From: an uncultured Psychroserpens sp.
GTDB taxonomy: Bacteria > Bacteroidota > Bacteroidia > Flavobacteriales > Flavobacteriaceae
Assembly (NCBI RefSeq): GCF_947492715.1
Contig: NZ_CANLNS010000001.1
Span: forward strand, 248,001-312,000
Length of the DNA stretch: 64,000 nucleotides
Reading direction: 5' to 3'
Part shown: positions 1 through 7,459 of the stretch, piece after piece
How positions within the stretch are numbered: position 1 is the first letter of the stretch
Layout of the letters: each line of letters opens with the position of its first letter
Translations under genes and position numbers: made by a program
The notes under the pieces: generated by a model
Seen by the model: only the letters and a program-made list of their open reading frames with translations
Told to the model about the DNA's origin: nothing
Database searches by the model: none

Positions 1-286
1 TTGTAGCTAATCCTTGTGTAACCAATGCTGTTCCAGAGTATATAGAACCTGTACCATCGTCTGTATCATCTGTATCTGTACTATTTGATACATAACCTGT
101 TGGTTGGTCACAGTCTTCTAGACTTATATCAGGATTTCCCAAACCATCGCCATCTGCATCTTGATACCAAGTAGAGGTTGTACAAGGGCTATCACCTTCA
201 TCTGAGCAGGCTATAATAAAAGCAAGAAAAGCAGTTGAAGCAATTGAAATAATCAATAAAAAGGTAAATTTTAGGTGATTTTTCAT
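1..286 (-). CDS. Lipoprotein with Asp-rich calcium-binding-like repeat (5' part only)
   Basis: The start codon lies at 286 on the minus strand and the gene runs off the left edge, so about 95 residues are visible. The N-terminus is a lipoprotein signal: a short basic start (MKNHLK), a hydrophobic stretch and Cys at about residue 24 (IIAC), followed by SDEGDS. The next part, YQDADGDGLGNPD, resembles thrombospondin type 3 or MopE-like calcium-binding repeats, and a run of Asp and Thr follows. It is probably exported to the outer membrane or cell surface. The rest of the protein is outside the window, so no function is proposed. Confidence 0.75.
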   Translation of the reverse strand, partial: MKNHLKFTFLLIISIASTAFLAFIIACSDEGDSPCTTSTWYQDADGDGLGNPDISLEDCDQPTGYVSNSTDTDDTDDGTGSIYSGTALVTQGLAT

Positions 287-308
287 AATTATAGTATGTG
301 TTTCTTAA

Positions 309-630
309 TTATTTATGTTTAGATGCGCTTTGATTGAATAATATATCGGATACACCAACACCATCGTGTTGCAATACTGTCGATTGTGTATCTACAACTA
401 TACTATTATCGTCTTTATCACGAAGCTCTACAAATACCCAGTCTGTAATAACATCTGTGCCTACAACCGTAAACACAGATGCATCAGCGACTAACCCATC
501 ACCTATGGTAACATAGAGGGATTACATTTCGTAAATCATCGCGCAATAAGCTTTTTATCCCTGTATTGGGGTTTAAGTTTGCGCCTTCTAATTAGACTCT
601 TGGACTTACAAGCACTATCTCTTTCTCAAG
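309..630 (-). pseudogene. Decayed C-terminal fragment of a large flavobacterial surface protein
   Basis: Two minus-strand frames together spell a repeat module familiar from very large Bacteroidetes cell-surface proteins. The upstream part (about 502-630) reads LVSPRV, a stop at 592-594, then LEGANLNPNTG and LLRDDLRNV. The downstream part (309-521) reads ASVFTVVG, DWVFVELRDKDDN and a VLQHDG segment, ending at a stop at 309-311. The usual order is LEG..G.M.DDLR.....P, then DWV.VELRDK....L.RDG. Here it is kept in order but broken by a frame change near 505-521 and an in-frame stop. No start codon or signal peptide is present. I recognise the module from memory; a profile search would settle it. 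Confidence 0.6.
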
Positions 631-1000
631 GTTGTTTTAGGCTATACGGCCTTCATAAATTGTTTTTTTTACAAAAAAAGATGAAAACTAAAGGAAAATG
701 CTGTTTTTAAGGGTGTCAAAAAGGTTTCTTGGAGGTATCAAAAGGGTTGCTTTGAGTGTCAAAGAGACAAATGATTAATTTGGATAGTAAATTTAAAAAT
801 CATCACTATCCTAGAGTTATTATACTTGAATCTGAACAAAGAGCTTTAAAACAGTATAGAAGCTGTACATATCATAAGAAAAAGGCAAATTTCCTAAAAA
901 GTTTCAATTTGAGAATCAAAGCGTTCGAACCGCTGATGTCAACCCTATACTTTTAAAAGTTGCTAATATTAATAAAGGATTGAAAGAAAATAAAAAAAGG
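631..1000. other. Intergenic stretch with no supported gene
   Basis: This AT-rich stretch has a 66-codon plus-strand frame (756-956, GTG start) and an overlapping stop-to-stop frame without a usable start (878-1105). Neither encodes anything I recognise. The second frame runs straight into the copied tRNA end at 1034, so both look like residue of decayed or acquired DNA. I see no convincing promoter or ribosome binding site. Confidence 0.5.
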
Positions 1001-1026
1001 GACAAATCAACTTTTTTTGATTTGTC
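1001..1026. repeat. Small inverted repeat (hairpin)
   Basis: GACAAATCA at 1001-1009 pairs perfectly with TGATTTGTC at 1018-1026 across an 8-nt T-rich loop. It could be a weak terminator or part of a decayed element. There is no clear T-run on either side. Confidence 0.5.
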
Positions 1027-1033
1027 TCATGAA

Positions 1034-1052
1034 GTACTGAAGACGGGACTTG
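1034..1052. repeat. Direct repeat copy of the tRNA-Leu 3' end (att-like)
   Basis: The 19-mer GTACTGAAGACGGGACTTG is identical to 1199-1217, which is the 3' end (T-arm and acceptor strand) of tRNA-Leu on the minus strand. Tyrosine-recombinase elements commonly leave such copies when they integrate at tRNA genes. Directly after it, GGGACTTGCC (1045-1054) can pair with GGCGAGTCCC (1058-1067) around a GTT loop with one G-T pair. No integrase is visible, so this is at most a scar. Confidence 0.6.
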
Positions 1053-1110
1053 CCGTTGGCGAGTCCCATATCAACATGTTGAAAAAAACCGATTCAAATT
1101 CTTGAATACC

Positions 1111-1169
1111 TTTTTTGTTTTGAAAATGTCTTTGAAAATTGAATTTTCGAACATTTTCAAAACAAAAAA
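1111..1169. repeat. Long inverted repeat with 19-bp perfect arms
   Basis: TTTTTTGTTTTGAAAATGT at 1111-1129 is the exact reverse complement of 1151-1169. The 21-nt centre has a second smaller pairing (GAAAATT with AATTTTC). It sits between the tRNA terminator and the att-like repeat. It could act as a strong hairpin in RNA reading through the tRNA operon, or be the residue of a mobile element. Confidence 0.75.
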
Positions 1170-1190
1170 GCCGAAACTTTCGTTTCGGCT
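1169..1190 (-). terminator. Rho-independent terminator of the tRNA operon
   Basis: AGCCGAAAC (1169-1177) pairs with GTTTCGGCT (1182-1190) around a 4-nt loop. On the minus strand it is followed by a run of six T residues. It lies just after the 3' end of tRNA-Leu. The plus strand also has TTTT after the stem, so it may work both ways. Confidence 0.75.
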
Positions 1191-1198
1191 TTTCATCT

Positions 1199-1217
1199 GT
1201 ACTGAAGACGGGACTTG
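1199..1217. repeat. Direct repeat within the tRNA-Leu 3' end
   Basis: This is the second copy of the 19-mer also found at 1034-1052. It covers the last 18 bases of tRNA-Leu (on the minus strand) plus one flanking base. The tRNA copy is the intact gene end. Confidence 0.6.
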
Positions 1218-1283
1218 AACCCGTACGTCCTAATGGACATTGGATTTTAAGTCCAACGTGTCTACCAATTCCACCACTTCAGC
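1200..1283 (-). tRNA. tRNA-Leu (anticodon TAA)
   Basis: The minus strand starts GCTGAAG and the matching acceptor strand is CTTCAGT followed by discriminator A. The anticodon stem-loop reads TTGGACT-TAA-AATCCAA, giving anticodon TAA. A long variable arm and the T-loop GGTTCAAGTCC are present, as expected of a class II leucine tRNA of 84 nt. CCA is not encoded. It is the second gene of a two-tRNA operon, 22 nt after tRNA-Gly. Confidence 0.93.
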
Positions 1284-1305
1284 TTGGTATATTTTTAAGA
1301 TGTAG

Positions 1306-1377
1306 AGCGAAAGACGGGATTTGAACCCGCGACCCTCACCTTGGCAAGGTGATGCTCTACCCCTGAGCTACTTTCGC
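1306..1377 (-). tRNA. tRNA-Gly (anticodon GCC)
   Basis: The minus strand starts GCGAAAG and ends CTTTCGC plus discriminator T, which is normal for glycine. The anticodon loop in TCACCTTGCCAAGGTGA gives GCC. D-arm (AGCTCAGGGGTAGAGC) and T-arm (GGTTCAAATCC) are standard. It is the first gene of the tRNA-Gly/tRNA-Leu operon. Confidence 0.95.
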
Positions 1378-1422
1378 ATTATAGCAATTATTTAAATGAA
1401 CGTTTTGTTGTAATTGCGAGCG

Positions 1423-1452
1423 CAAATTTAAGACTTTTCTTAGAAATGCAAA
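1423..1452 (-). promoter_or_regulatory. Bacteroidetes-type promoter of the tRNA operon
   Basis: On the minus strand TTTG (1449-1452) is followed after 18 nt by TAAATTTG (1423-1430). This matches the -33 TTG and -7 TAnnTTTG elements of the Bacteroidota housekeeping sigma factor. It lies about 45 nt upstream of the mature tRNA-Gly 5' end. Confidence 0.65.
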
Positions 1453-1480
1453 GCCTTTTAATAAAAAAAATACACTTTTT

Positions 1481-4093
1481 TTATGCACGCTTCTTTTTCA
1501 GCAACATACGTTTAATTTCATTGAGTTTCATAAGCGCCTCAACAGGTGTTAGTGTATCAATATCTGTATTGACAATCTCTTCTTTTATCTGCTCTAATAA
1601 TGGGTCATCTAAATTAAAGAAACTCAATTGCATCTCATTATCTAAAGTTTTCACCTTATCTGTTAATTCTTCACTAGAATGTGATTTCTCCAGTTGCTTT
1701 AATATCTTATTGGCACGATGAATAACTTGCTGAGGCATACCAGCCATTTTTGCTACATGAATTCCAAAACTATGCTCACTACCTCCTTCTACCAGTTTTC
1801 TTAGAAATAACACATTATCCTTTAATTCCTTTACAGAAACATTAAAGTTTTTAATACGCTCAAATGTTTCAGACATTTCATTAAGCTCATGATAATGCGT
1901 AGCAAATAACGTTTTTGCTTTGCTTGGATGCTCATGTAAATATTCACTTATAGCCCAAGCAATAGAAATTCCATCATAAGTGCTTGTTCCACGTCCGATT
2001 TCGTCTAGCAATACCAGACTTCGGTCTGATATATTATTTAAAATAGATGCCGTTTCATTCATCTCAACCATAAATGTCGATTCTCCCATCGAAATATTAT
2101 CACTGGCTCCTACTCTAGTAAAAATCTTATCGGTTAATCCAATAGTTGCCATTTCCGCAGGAACAAAACTACCCATTTGAGCCAATAAAACAATGAGTGC
2201 TGTTTGACGCAAAATTGCTGATTTACCCGACATATTTGGTCCTGTTATCATGATAATCTGTTGCCGCTCTCGATCCAAATACACATCATTAGCGATGTAA
2301 GATTCGCCATGAGGTAACTGCTTTTCTATAACAGGATGTCTACCATTTTTAATATCTAATTCATAACCATCACTAAGTACTGGTCTTGTATAATTATTAT
2401 CGGTTGCCAATTGCGCAAAACCTGTAAGACAATCCAATTGCGCTATTAAAGCCGCATTGTTTTGAACGGGTTTAATAAACTGACCTATCCAATGTACCAA
2501 CTCAGAGAAAAGCTGCTGCTCTATTAATAAAATACGCTCCTCAGCACCTAATATTTTGGTTTCATATTCTTTAAGCTCTTCGGTTATATAGCGCTCTGCG
2601 CTCACAAGTGTTTGTTTTCTTATCCATTCTTCAGGAACTTTATCTTTGTGCGTATGACGTACTTCAATATAATAACCGAATACATTATTTGAAGCTATTT
2701 TAAGCGAAGTGATTCCTGTACGTTCGCTCTCACGCTCCAGCATTTTATCTAAATAATCTTTTCCTGAAGCCGAAAGATCTCTCAATTCTTTCAATTCTGT
2801 AGAGAATTCAGATGAAATCGTCTGACCTTTTAAAATATTTACTGGCGCGTCTTCATTTAGTGTTGCCTTAATACGCTCACGTAATGTCTCGCAAGCATCC
2901 ATTTGCTCTCCTAAGTGTTGTAAGGCTTTATTTTTTGTTTGAACTGCTAAAGCTTGTATTGGAACAATAGCTTCTAAGGCATTTTTAAGCTGAACAACTT
3001 CTCGAGGTGTGATTTTTGCTGTTGCCACTTTCGAAATAAGACGTTCAATATCTCCAATTTGTTTGAGTTGATGCTGAAACTTTTGACGCAGCTCTACATC
3101 TTCTTTAAGATATTCAACGACATCATGTCGTTGTTTAATTTTCTCACTATTTACTAGCGGTAAAGCCAACCAACGCTTAAGCAATCTCCCGCCCATTGGA
3201 GAAATCGTTTTATCTATAACATCTACTAATGTCACGGCGTTCTGATTCGTAGAATGATATAACTCTAAGTTTTTAATAGTAAAACGATCCATCCACACAT
3301 GTTCTCCTTTAGACAAACGTTGAATCGATGTAATATGCTCTAATTTATGATGTTGGGTTTCATTCAAATAATGCAAAACAGCTCCTGAAGCCACAATACC
3401 TTCATACAAATCATCCATACCAAATCCCTTTAACGATTTGGTCTTGAAATGTTTGAGTAGCGCCTCATTGGCATAATCGTCTTGAAACACCCAATCTTCC
3501 AAATAAAATGCATGAAAGTCGGTTCCAAAAGCATCATTATACTTCTTTCGATTAGGCTTAGAGACTAGCACTTCACTCGGTCTAAAATTTTGAAGCAGTT
3601 TATCAACATACTCCTCATTACCTTGAGATGCTAGAAACTCTCCCGTTGAAACATCAAGAAATGATACGCCAATTGTTTTTATACCAAAGCAAACAGCAGC
3701 TAAAAAATTATTAGTTTTAGAATGTAAAATATCATCATTGAGTGCGACTCCTGGTGTAACAAGCTCGGTAACACCACGTTTTACAATGGTTTTAGTTTGT
3801 TTAGGATCTTCAAGTTGATCACAAATAGCCACACGTTCTCCAGCTTTAACCAGTTTTGGTAAATAGGTATTTAAAGAATGGTGTGGAAACCCAGCCAACT
3901 CTGTTTCTGTTGGGCTACCTGCTCCACGTTTGGTTAAAATAATATCTAAAATTTTAGAGGCCCGAACCGCATCCTCACCAAAGGTTTCATAAAAATCACC
4001 AACTCTAAATAATAATAACGCATCAGGATATTTAGCCTTGATGGTATTATACTGCTTCATTAACGGTGTTTCTTTTTTTGCTTTTTTTGCCAA
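1481..4093 (-). CDS. mutS: DNA mismatch repair protein MutS
   Basis: MutS recognises base mismatches and small loops in new DNA and uses ATP to recruit MutL. At 870 residues it is the usual full length. Domain I has the mismatch-binding FYETF motif (about residues 31-35). The core lever and clamp domains follow, with the ATPase at the C-terminal end: Walker [10 protein letters not shown] (about 615), [12 protein letters not shown] (Walker B and signature) and ATHYHEL. The Walker A has S and A where most homologues have G and T (GPNMGGKST). The start [16 protein letters not shown] fits the family. It is the first gene upstream of the tRNA pair and is probably transcribed alone. Confidence 0.97.
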   Translation of the reverse strand: MAKKAKKETPLMKQYNTIKAKYPDALLLFRVGDFYETFGEDAVRASKILDIILTKRGAGSPTETELAGFPHHSLNTYLPKLVKAGERVAICDQLEDPKQTKTIVKRGVTELVTPGVALNDDILHSKTNNFLAAVCFGIKTIGVSFLDVSTGEFLASQGNEEYVDKLLQNFRPSEVLVSKPNRKKYNDAFGTDFHAFYLEDWVFQDDYANEALLKHFKTKSLKGFGMDDLYEGIVASGAVLHYLNETQHHKLEHITSIQRLSKGEHVWMDRFTIKNLELYHSTNQNAVTLVDVIDKTISPMGGRLLKRWLALPLVNSEKIKQRHDVVEYLKEDVELRQKFQHQLKQIGDIERLISKVATAKITPREVVQLKNALEAIVPIQALAVQTKNKALQHLGEQMDACETLRERIKATLNEDAPVNILKGQTISSEFSTELKELRDLSASGKDYLDKMLERESERTGITSLKIASNNVFGYYIEVRHTHKDKVPEEWIRKQTLVSAERYITEELKEYETKILGAEERILLIEQQLFSELVHWIGQFIKPVQNNAALIAQLDCLTGFAQLATDNNYTRPVLSDGYELDIKNGRHPVIEKQLPHGESYIANDVYLDRERQQIIMITGPNMSGKSAILRQTALIVLLAQMGSFVPAEMATIGLTDKIFTRVGASDNISMGESTFMVEMNETASILNNISDRSLVLLDEIGRGTSTYDGISIAWAISEYLHEHPSKAKTLFATHYHELNEMSETFERIKNFNVSVKELKDNVLFLRKLVEGGSEHSFGIHVAKMAGMPQQVIHRANKILKQLEKSHSSEELTDKVKTLDNEMQLSFFNLDDPLLEQIKEEIVNTDIDTLTPVEALMKLNEIKRMLLKKKRA

Positions 4094-4115
4094 CGGATTT
4101 ATCTTTTTTAAATAG

Positions 4116-4123
4116 TATTTTTG
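4116..4123 (+). promoter_or_regulatory. Possible -7 element for the TrmH-family gene
   Basis: TATTTTTG fits TAnnTTTG and lies in the intergenic space between the divergent mutS and methyltransferase genes, about 90 nt before the latter. No clear -33 TTG is seen at the right distance, so the call is weak. Confidence 0.35.
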
Positions 4124-4215
4124 TCAAAACTGTAAGACTGCTAAAGTACTTATAATTTGAAGTTTTATAAAGCGTAAAACCTATAAGTTATTTACAAAAA
4201 GCATAAGATTTTAAC

Positions 4216-4749
4216 ATGCGAAAACTAAAAAACAGCGAACTAGACCGATTAAACATCGATGAATTTAAGCACGCAAAAAAAACACCACTAATAATCGTCC
4301 TTGATAATATTAGAAGCTTAAACAATATTGGCTCGGTATTTAGAACTAGTGATGCTTTTTTGGTTGAAAAAATTTACCTCTGTGGTATTACGGCAACGCC
4401 ACCTCATAACGATATTAGAAAAACAGCACTGGGTAGCACTGAAACCGTAGATTGGGTCTATGCCGAAAACACTTTAGACGTCATTAACATGCTTAAATCT
4501 GAAAACGTTAAAACGATTTCCATTGAACAAGCCGAAAAGGCAACCATGCTCAACACTTTCCAACCTGAAATGAACCAGAAATATGCACTCATTTTTGGCA
4601 ATGAAGTGAAAGGTGTGTCTCAAGACGTTGTTGACGCCAGTGATATTGTGATTGAAATCCCACAATTTGGAACAAAACATTCATTGAACATATCAGTAAG
4701 CTGTGGTGTGGTTGTTTGGGATATGTTTAGTAAGCTCTTAAAACCCTAA
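4216..4749 (+). CDS. SpoU/TrmH-family RNA 2'-O-methyltransferase
   Basis: This 177-residue protein is a single SPOUT (alpha/beta knot) domain that transfers methyl from S-adenosylmethionine to a ribose 2'-OH in tRNA or rRNA. The three family motifs are clear: NIGSVFRTSDAF (motif 1, about 37-48), FGNEVKGVSQ (motif 2, about 129-138) and IPQFGTKHSLNISVS (motif 3, about 149-163). There is no extra RNA-binding domain, so the exact target cannot be told; short proteins of this type are often annotated TrmH-like or TrmL-like. It is followed after 5 nt by another methyltransferase gene. Confidence 0.88.
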   Translation: MRKLKNSELDRLNIDEFKHAKKTPLIIVLDNIRSLNNIGSVFRTSDAFLVEKIYLCGITATPPHNDIRKTALGSTETVDWVYAENTLDVINMLKSENVKTISIEQAEKATMLNTFQPEMNQKYALIFGNEVKGVSQDVVDASDIVIEIPQFGTKHSLNISVSCGVVVWDMFSKLLKP

Positions 4750-4754
4750 AACAA

Positions 4755-5423
4755 TTGGCTAAAAAAAACAAAACGCCTTGGCCAACAAAAGATGTCATGA
4801 ATCAAATTTATGAAGCTCATTTATGGGGCGGAAAGACTTTTGATTTTTATTCGGGAGAAGGTTCTCATAATCCAAAAATCACAGAACCATATTTAGAAGC
4901 TGTAATTTCTTTTCTAAAATCTCACAACAACAAGTTAACAGTTTGCGATTTAGGTTGTGGCGATTTCAATATAGGAAAACACCTAACCAGTTATACCAAA
5001 ACATATATTGGGGTTGATATTGTAAATAGCCTAATTGAAAGAAATAAAGATCAATTTAAAGAAGATCATCTCGAGTTTCATTGTTTAAATATTGCAGAAG
5101 ACCAACTTCCAAAAGCAGACTGTGTTATTATAAGGCAAGTGCTTCAACATTTATCAAATGCCGAAATTCTAAACATTGCAAAAAAACTAAACAATTATAA
5201 ATACATCATTTTAACCGAACATATTCCATCGAGAACATTCACGCCAAATAAAGATATCATCTCAGGACAAGGGAATAGACTAAAACATCAAAGCGGTGTT
5301 AACTTATTGTGCCCGCCATTCAATATAAAAAATCGAGAAGAACGTATATTAAACACCATCACAATAGACGAAAACAAGAGTGAGATTAGGACAATCCTTT
5401 ATACGCATAAAACAAATAATTAA
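4755..5423 (+). CDS. Class I SAM-dependent methyltransferase
   Basis: This 222-residue protein has the class I SAM-binding motif VCDLGCGDFNIGKHL (about 63-77), then an acidic YIGVDIV strand and IIRQVLQHL (motif IV region), as in small-molecule or protein methyltransferases. The substrate is not evident. I use the TTG start at 4755 because the segment KTPWPTKDVMNQIYEAHLWGG ahead of the next in-frame ATG (4797) looks like a conserved N-terminus; the ATG would remove part of it. The TTG is 5 nt after the preceding stop codon, so the two genes are probably translated from one transcript. Confidence 0.8.
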   Translation: MAKKNKTPWPTKDVMNQIYEAHLWGGKTFDFYSGEGSHNPKITEPYLEAVISFLKSHNNKLTVCDLGCGDFNIGKHLTSYTKTYIGVDIVNSLIERNKDQFKEDHLEFHCLNIAEDQLPKADCVIIRQVLQHLSNAEILNIAKKLNNYKYIILTEHIPSRTFTPNKDIISGQGNRLKHQSGVNLLCPPFNIKNREERILNTITIDENKSEIRTILYTHKTNN

Positions 5424-5455
5424 GCACTTCTTACCTTTAAATAGTAACTCAAATT

Positions 5456-6595
5456 TTAGGTAGTACCAGCGTCGCAAATTTCACCAAGCAACCATAAATA
5501 ATCGCTGCGATTATTTACAAAGTCTTTATCTGAAATATCAATAATTTTTACATTGAGTTCTGATTGATTTTTCAAAAATTCTAAATATCCAGAATTAATT
5601 TTCTCCAGATATTCATCGTCAATGTTTTGTTCATAATCCCTACCTCGCTTCCTAATATTCTCTTGTAAACGTTTTGTATTTTGATAGAGATACACATACA
5701 ACTCTGGCTTAGCGATATCTTTATACATTAAATAAAATAACTTACGGTAGAGTTTAAACTCATCTTCTGGTAAAGTAATCTTAGAAAAAATAAGCGATTT
5801 ATAGATATCATAATCGCTAACGATAAAATCTTTAAACAAATCTAATTGCGACAAATCATCACTTATTTGCTGATACCTGTCAGCCAGAAAAGACATTTCT
5901 AAAGTAAAAGCATAACGCTGGGGTTCTTCATAAAACTTGGGAAGAAACGGATTATCTGCAAAACGTTCTAAAATAAGTTTAGCATTAAAATCACTAGAAA
6001 TCTGATGTGCTAAACTCGTTTTTCCTGCGCCAATATTTCCTTCAATCGCAATGTAATTGTAGTTCGAAAAATTAAACTGTTTAGATGGGTTTTTTAACCA
6101 AATTTTAATGGTCTCTAAATCGCTTTTATCTTCACAATCCGCCAATAATTCTTCGGTAGTTTTTTTTAAGTTAGGATGTTCAAACTTCGATGCTAAATCT
6201 CTAAGTGGTTGCAGTACAAATTGTCGATTTTGAAGTTCGGGATGTGGAACAATCAGATGGTCTTGATTATAAGTTTCGGTATTAAAATACAAGATATCTA
6301 AATCTATAGTTCTAGATTCAAAGGTCTCAGACTTCGTTTTTTCACGACCTAATTTGGTTTCAATATGTTGTAATTTACTAAGTACAGTTACAGCATCACA
6401 TCTGGTTGAAATGGAAACACAGGTATTCAAAAAATCGGCGCCTTCAAACCCAAAAGCTGGCGAATTATAGACCTTAGCAATACCATTGACAGTACCAATT
6501 TCAGAGAAAATTAAATCCACAGCATCCTGCAGATATTTTAATCTGTCACCTTTATTGCTACCAAGAGCGATGTAAACGTGGTTAATAGAATTCAT
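5456..6595 (-). CDS. folK: Bifunctional HPPK (FolK) - deoxynucleoside kinase fusion
   Basis: Residues 1-160 are 6-hydroxymethyl-7,8-dihydropterin pyrophosphokinase (IALGSNKGDR at the start, SRTIDLDILYF and VPHPELQNRQFVLQPL later), a folate-pathway enzyme. Residues about 178-379 are a deoxynucleoside kinase: P-loop IEGNIGAGKTSLA (about 181-193), a DRYQQ segment and the lid region RKRGRDYEQNID. The two are joined by a linker of about 20 residues. The fusion couples two otherwise unrelated pathways (folate and dNTP salvage). I recall the same fusion annotated in other Flavobacteriaceae. It converges with the methyltransferase gene on the other strand. Confidence 0.92.
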   Translation of the reverse strand: MNSINHVYIALGSNKGDRLKYLQDAVDLIFSEIGTVNGIAKVYNSPAFGFEGADFLNTCVSISTRCDAVTVLSKLQHIETKLGREKTKSETFESRTIDLDILYFNTETYNQDHLIVPHPELQNRQFVLQPLRDLASKFEHPNLKKTTEELLADCEDKSDLETIKIWLKNPSKQFNFSNYNYIAIEGNIGAGKTSLAHQISSDFNAKLILERFADNPFLPKFYEEPQRYAFTLEMSFLADRYQQISDDLSQLDLFKDFIVSDYDIYKSLIFSKITLPEDEFKLYRKLFYLMYKDIAKPELYVYLYQNTKRLQENIRKRGRDYEQNIDDEYLEKINSGYLEFLKNQSELNVKIIDISDKDFVNNRSDYLWLLGEICDAGTT

Positions 6596-6666
6596 ATTGA
6601 GTTGTCAAAATAATGAAAAGAAAATCACTTTGACGTATATTTACGGTAAGTTTTTATTCACAATTT

Positions 6667-7371
6667 ATGACCTTAAAAGACAAACTCGCTGCCCAACGTA
6701 TTTATTTATTTTTAGCCGCACTTTTTATTACGTCGTTAGTGGTTTCTAATCTTATTTTTCAAAAGTTTTTTTACTGGTATCCAGTTGATGTAGAAATTTT
6801 TGGTGCGAAACTTTTCGAAATTTCAGTCGGTATTTTACCTTACCCAATTACCTTTTTAATAACCGACTTAATTAGTGAGATCTATGGAAAGAAACGCGCT
6901 AACCAAGTTGTAGTTGCCGGTATTTTTGCTTCGCTATTCTCATTGCTAATCGTTTATGTGTCTAATGCTGTACCCGCCACCTCTTGGTCTCCTGTAGGAA
7001 ACGAAATGTTTTCTACTGTTTTTGGTAATACCTCTATTGCTGTCTTTGCAAGTATGATGGCCTATTTATTAGCGCAATTCGTAGACATCCAAATTTATCA
7101 TTTCTGGAAACGTCTCACTAAAGGCAAGCACTTATGGTTACGTAATAATTTCTCTACCTGGTTATCTCAGTTTGTAGATACTATGACCATTTTATTGTTA
7201 CTGTGCTCTTTTGATATTATTGCTTGGGAACGATTTAGCGGATTATTAGTTGCTGGATTTCTTTTTAAGGTACTGGTTGCTTTGTTTGACACTCCGTTTT
7301 TATACTTAGGTGTCTTTCTCTTTAGAAAACGTTTTAACCTAAAAGTAAATGAAGAAATTGAACTCATTTAA
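6667..7371 (+). CDS. Queuosine precursor transporter (YhhQ/QPTR family)
   Basis: This 234-residue integral membrane protein has about six hydrophobic helices. Family signs are the conserved YPITFLITDLISEIYGKK segment (about 56-73), the SMMAYLLAQFVDIQIYHFWK stretch and WLRNNFSTWLSQFVDT near the last helices. YhhQ-type proteins take up preQ0 or preQ1 for queuosine tRNA modification. I saw no preQ1 riboswitch-like structure in the 70-nt leader. It is divergent from folK and alone on its strand before the AsmA-like gene. Confidence 0.88.
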   Translation: MTLKDKLAAQRIYLFLAALFITSLVVSNLIFQKFFYWYPVDVEIFGAKLFEISVGILPYPITFLITDLISEIYGKKRANQVVVAGIFASLFSLLIVYVSNAVPATSWSPVGNEMFSTVFGNTSIAVFASMMAYLLAQFVDIQIYHFWKRLTKGKHLWLRNNFSTWLSQFVDTMTILLLLCSFDIIAWERFSGLLVAGFLFKVLVALFDTPFLYLGVFLFRKRFNLKVNEEIELI

Positions 7372-7459
7372 ACATCAAATGGGTTAAAGTTTTATTAAAC
7401 TTTTGAATGAATAAGACTTAAACTATATTCTGTACGTATATAGACTACAAAACAATCAC

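Noticed and set aside
756-956. 66-codon plus-strand frame in the eroded left edge
   Set aside because: No homology, no signal or promoter, and an equally long frame without a start overlaps it; chance is more likely.
1446-1721. 91-codon plus-strand frame over the end of mutS
   Set aside because: It is antisense to the C-terminus of mutS with a hydrophobic composition that comes from reverse-complemented Lys and Glu codons.
6600-6666. preQ1 riboswitch before the queuosine-precursor transporter
   Set aside because: The 67-nt region is too short and I could not find the conserved H-type pseudoknot stem with A-rich tail.
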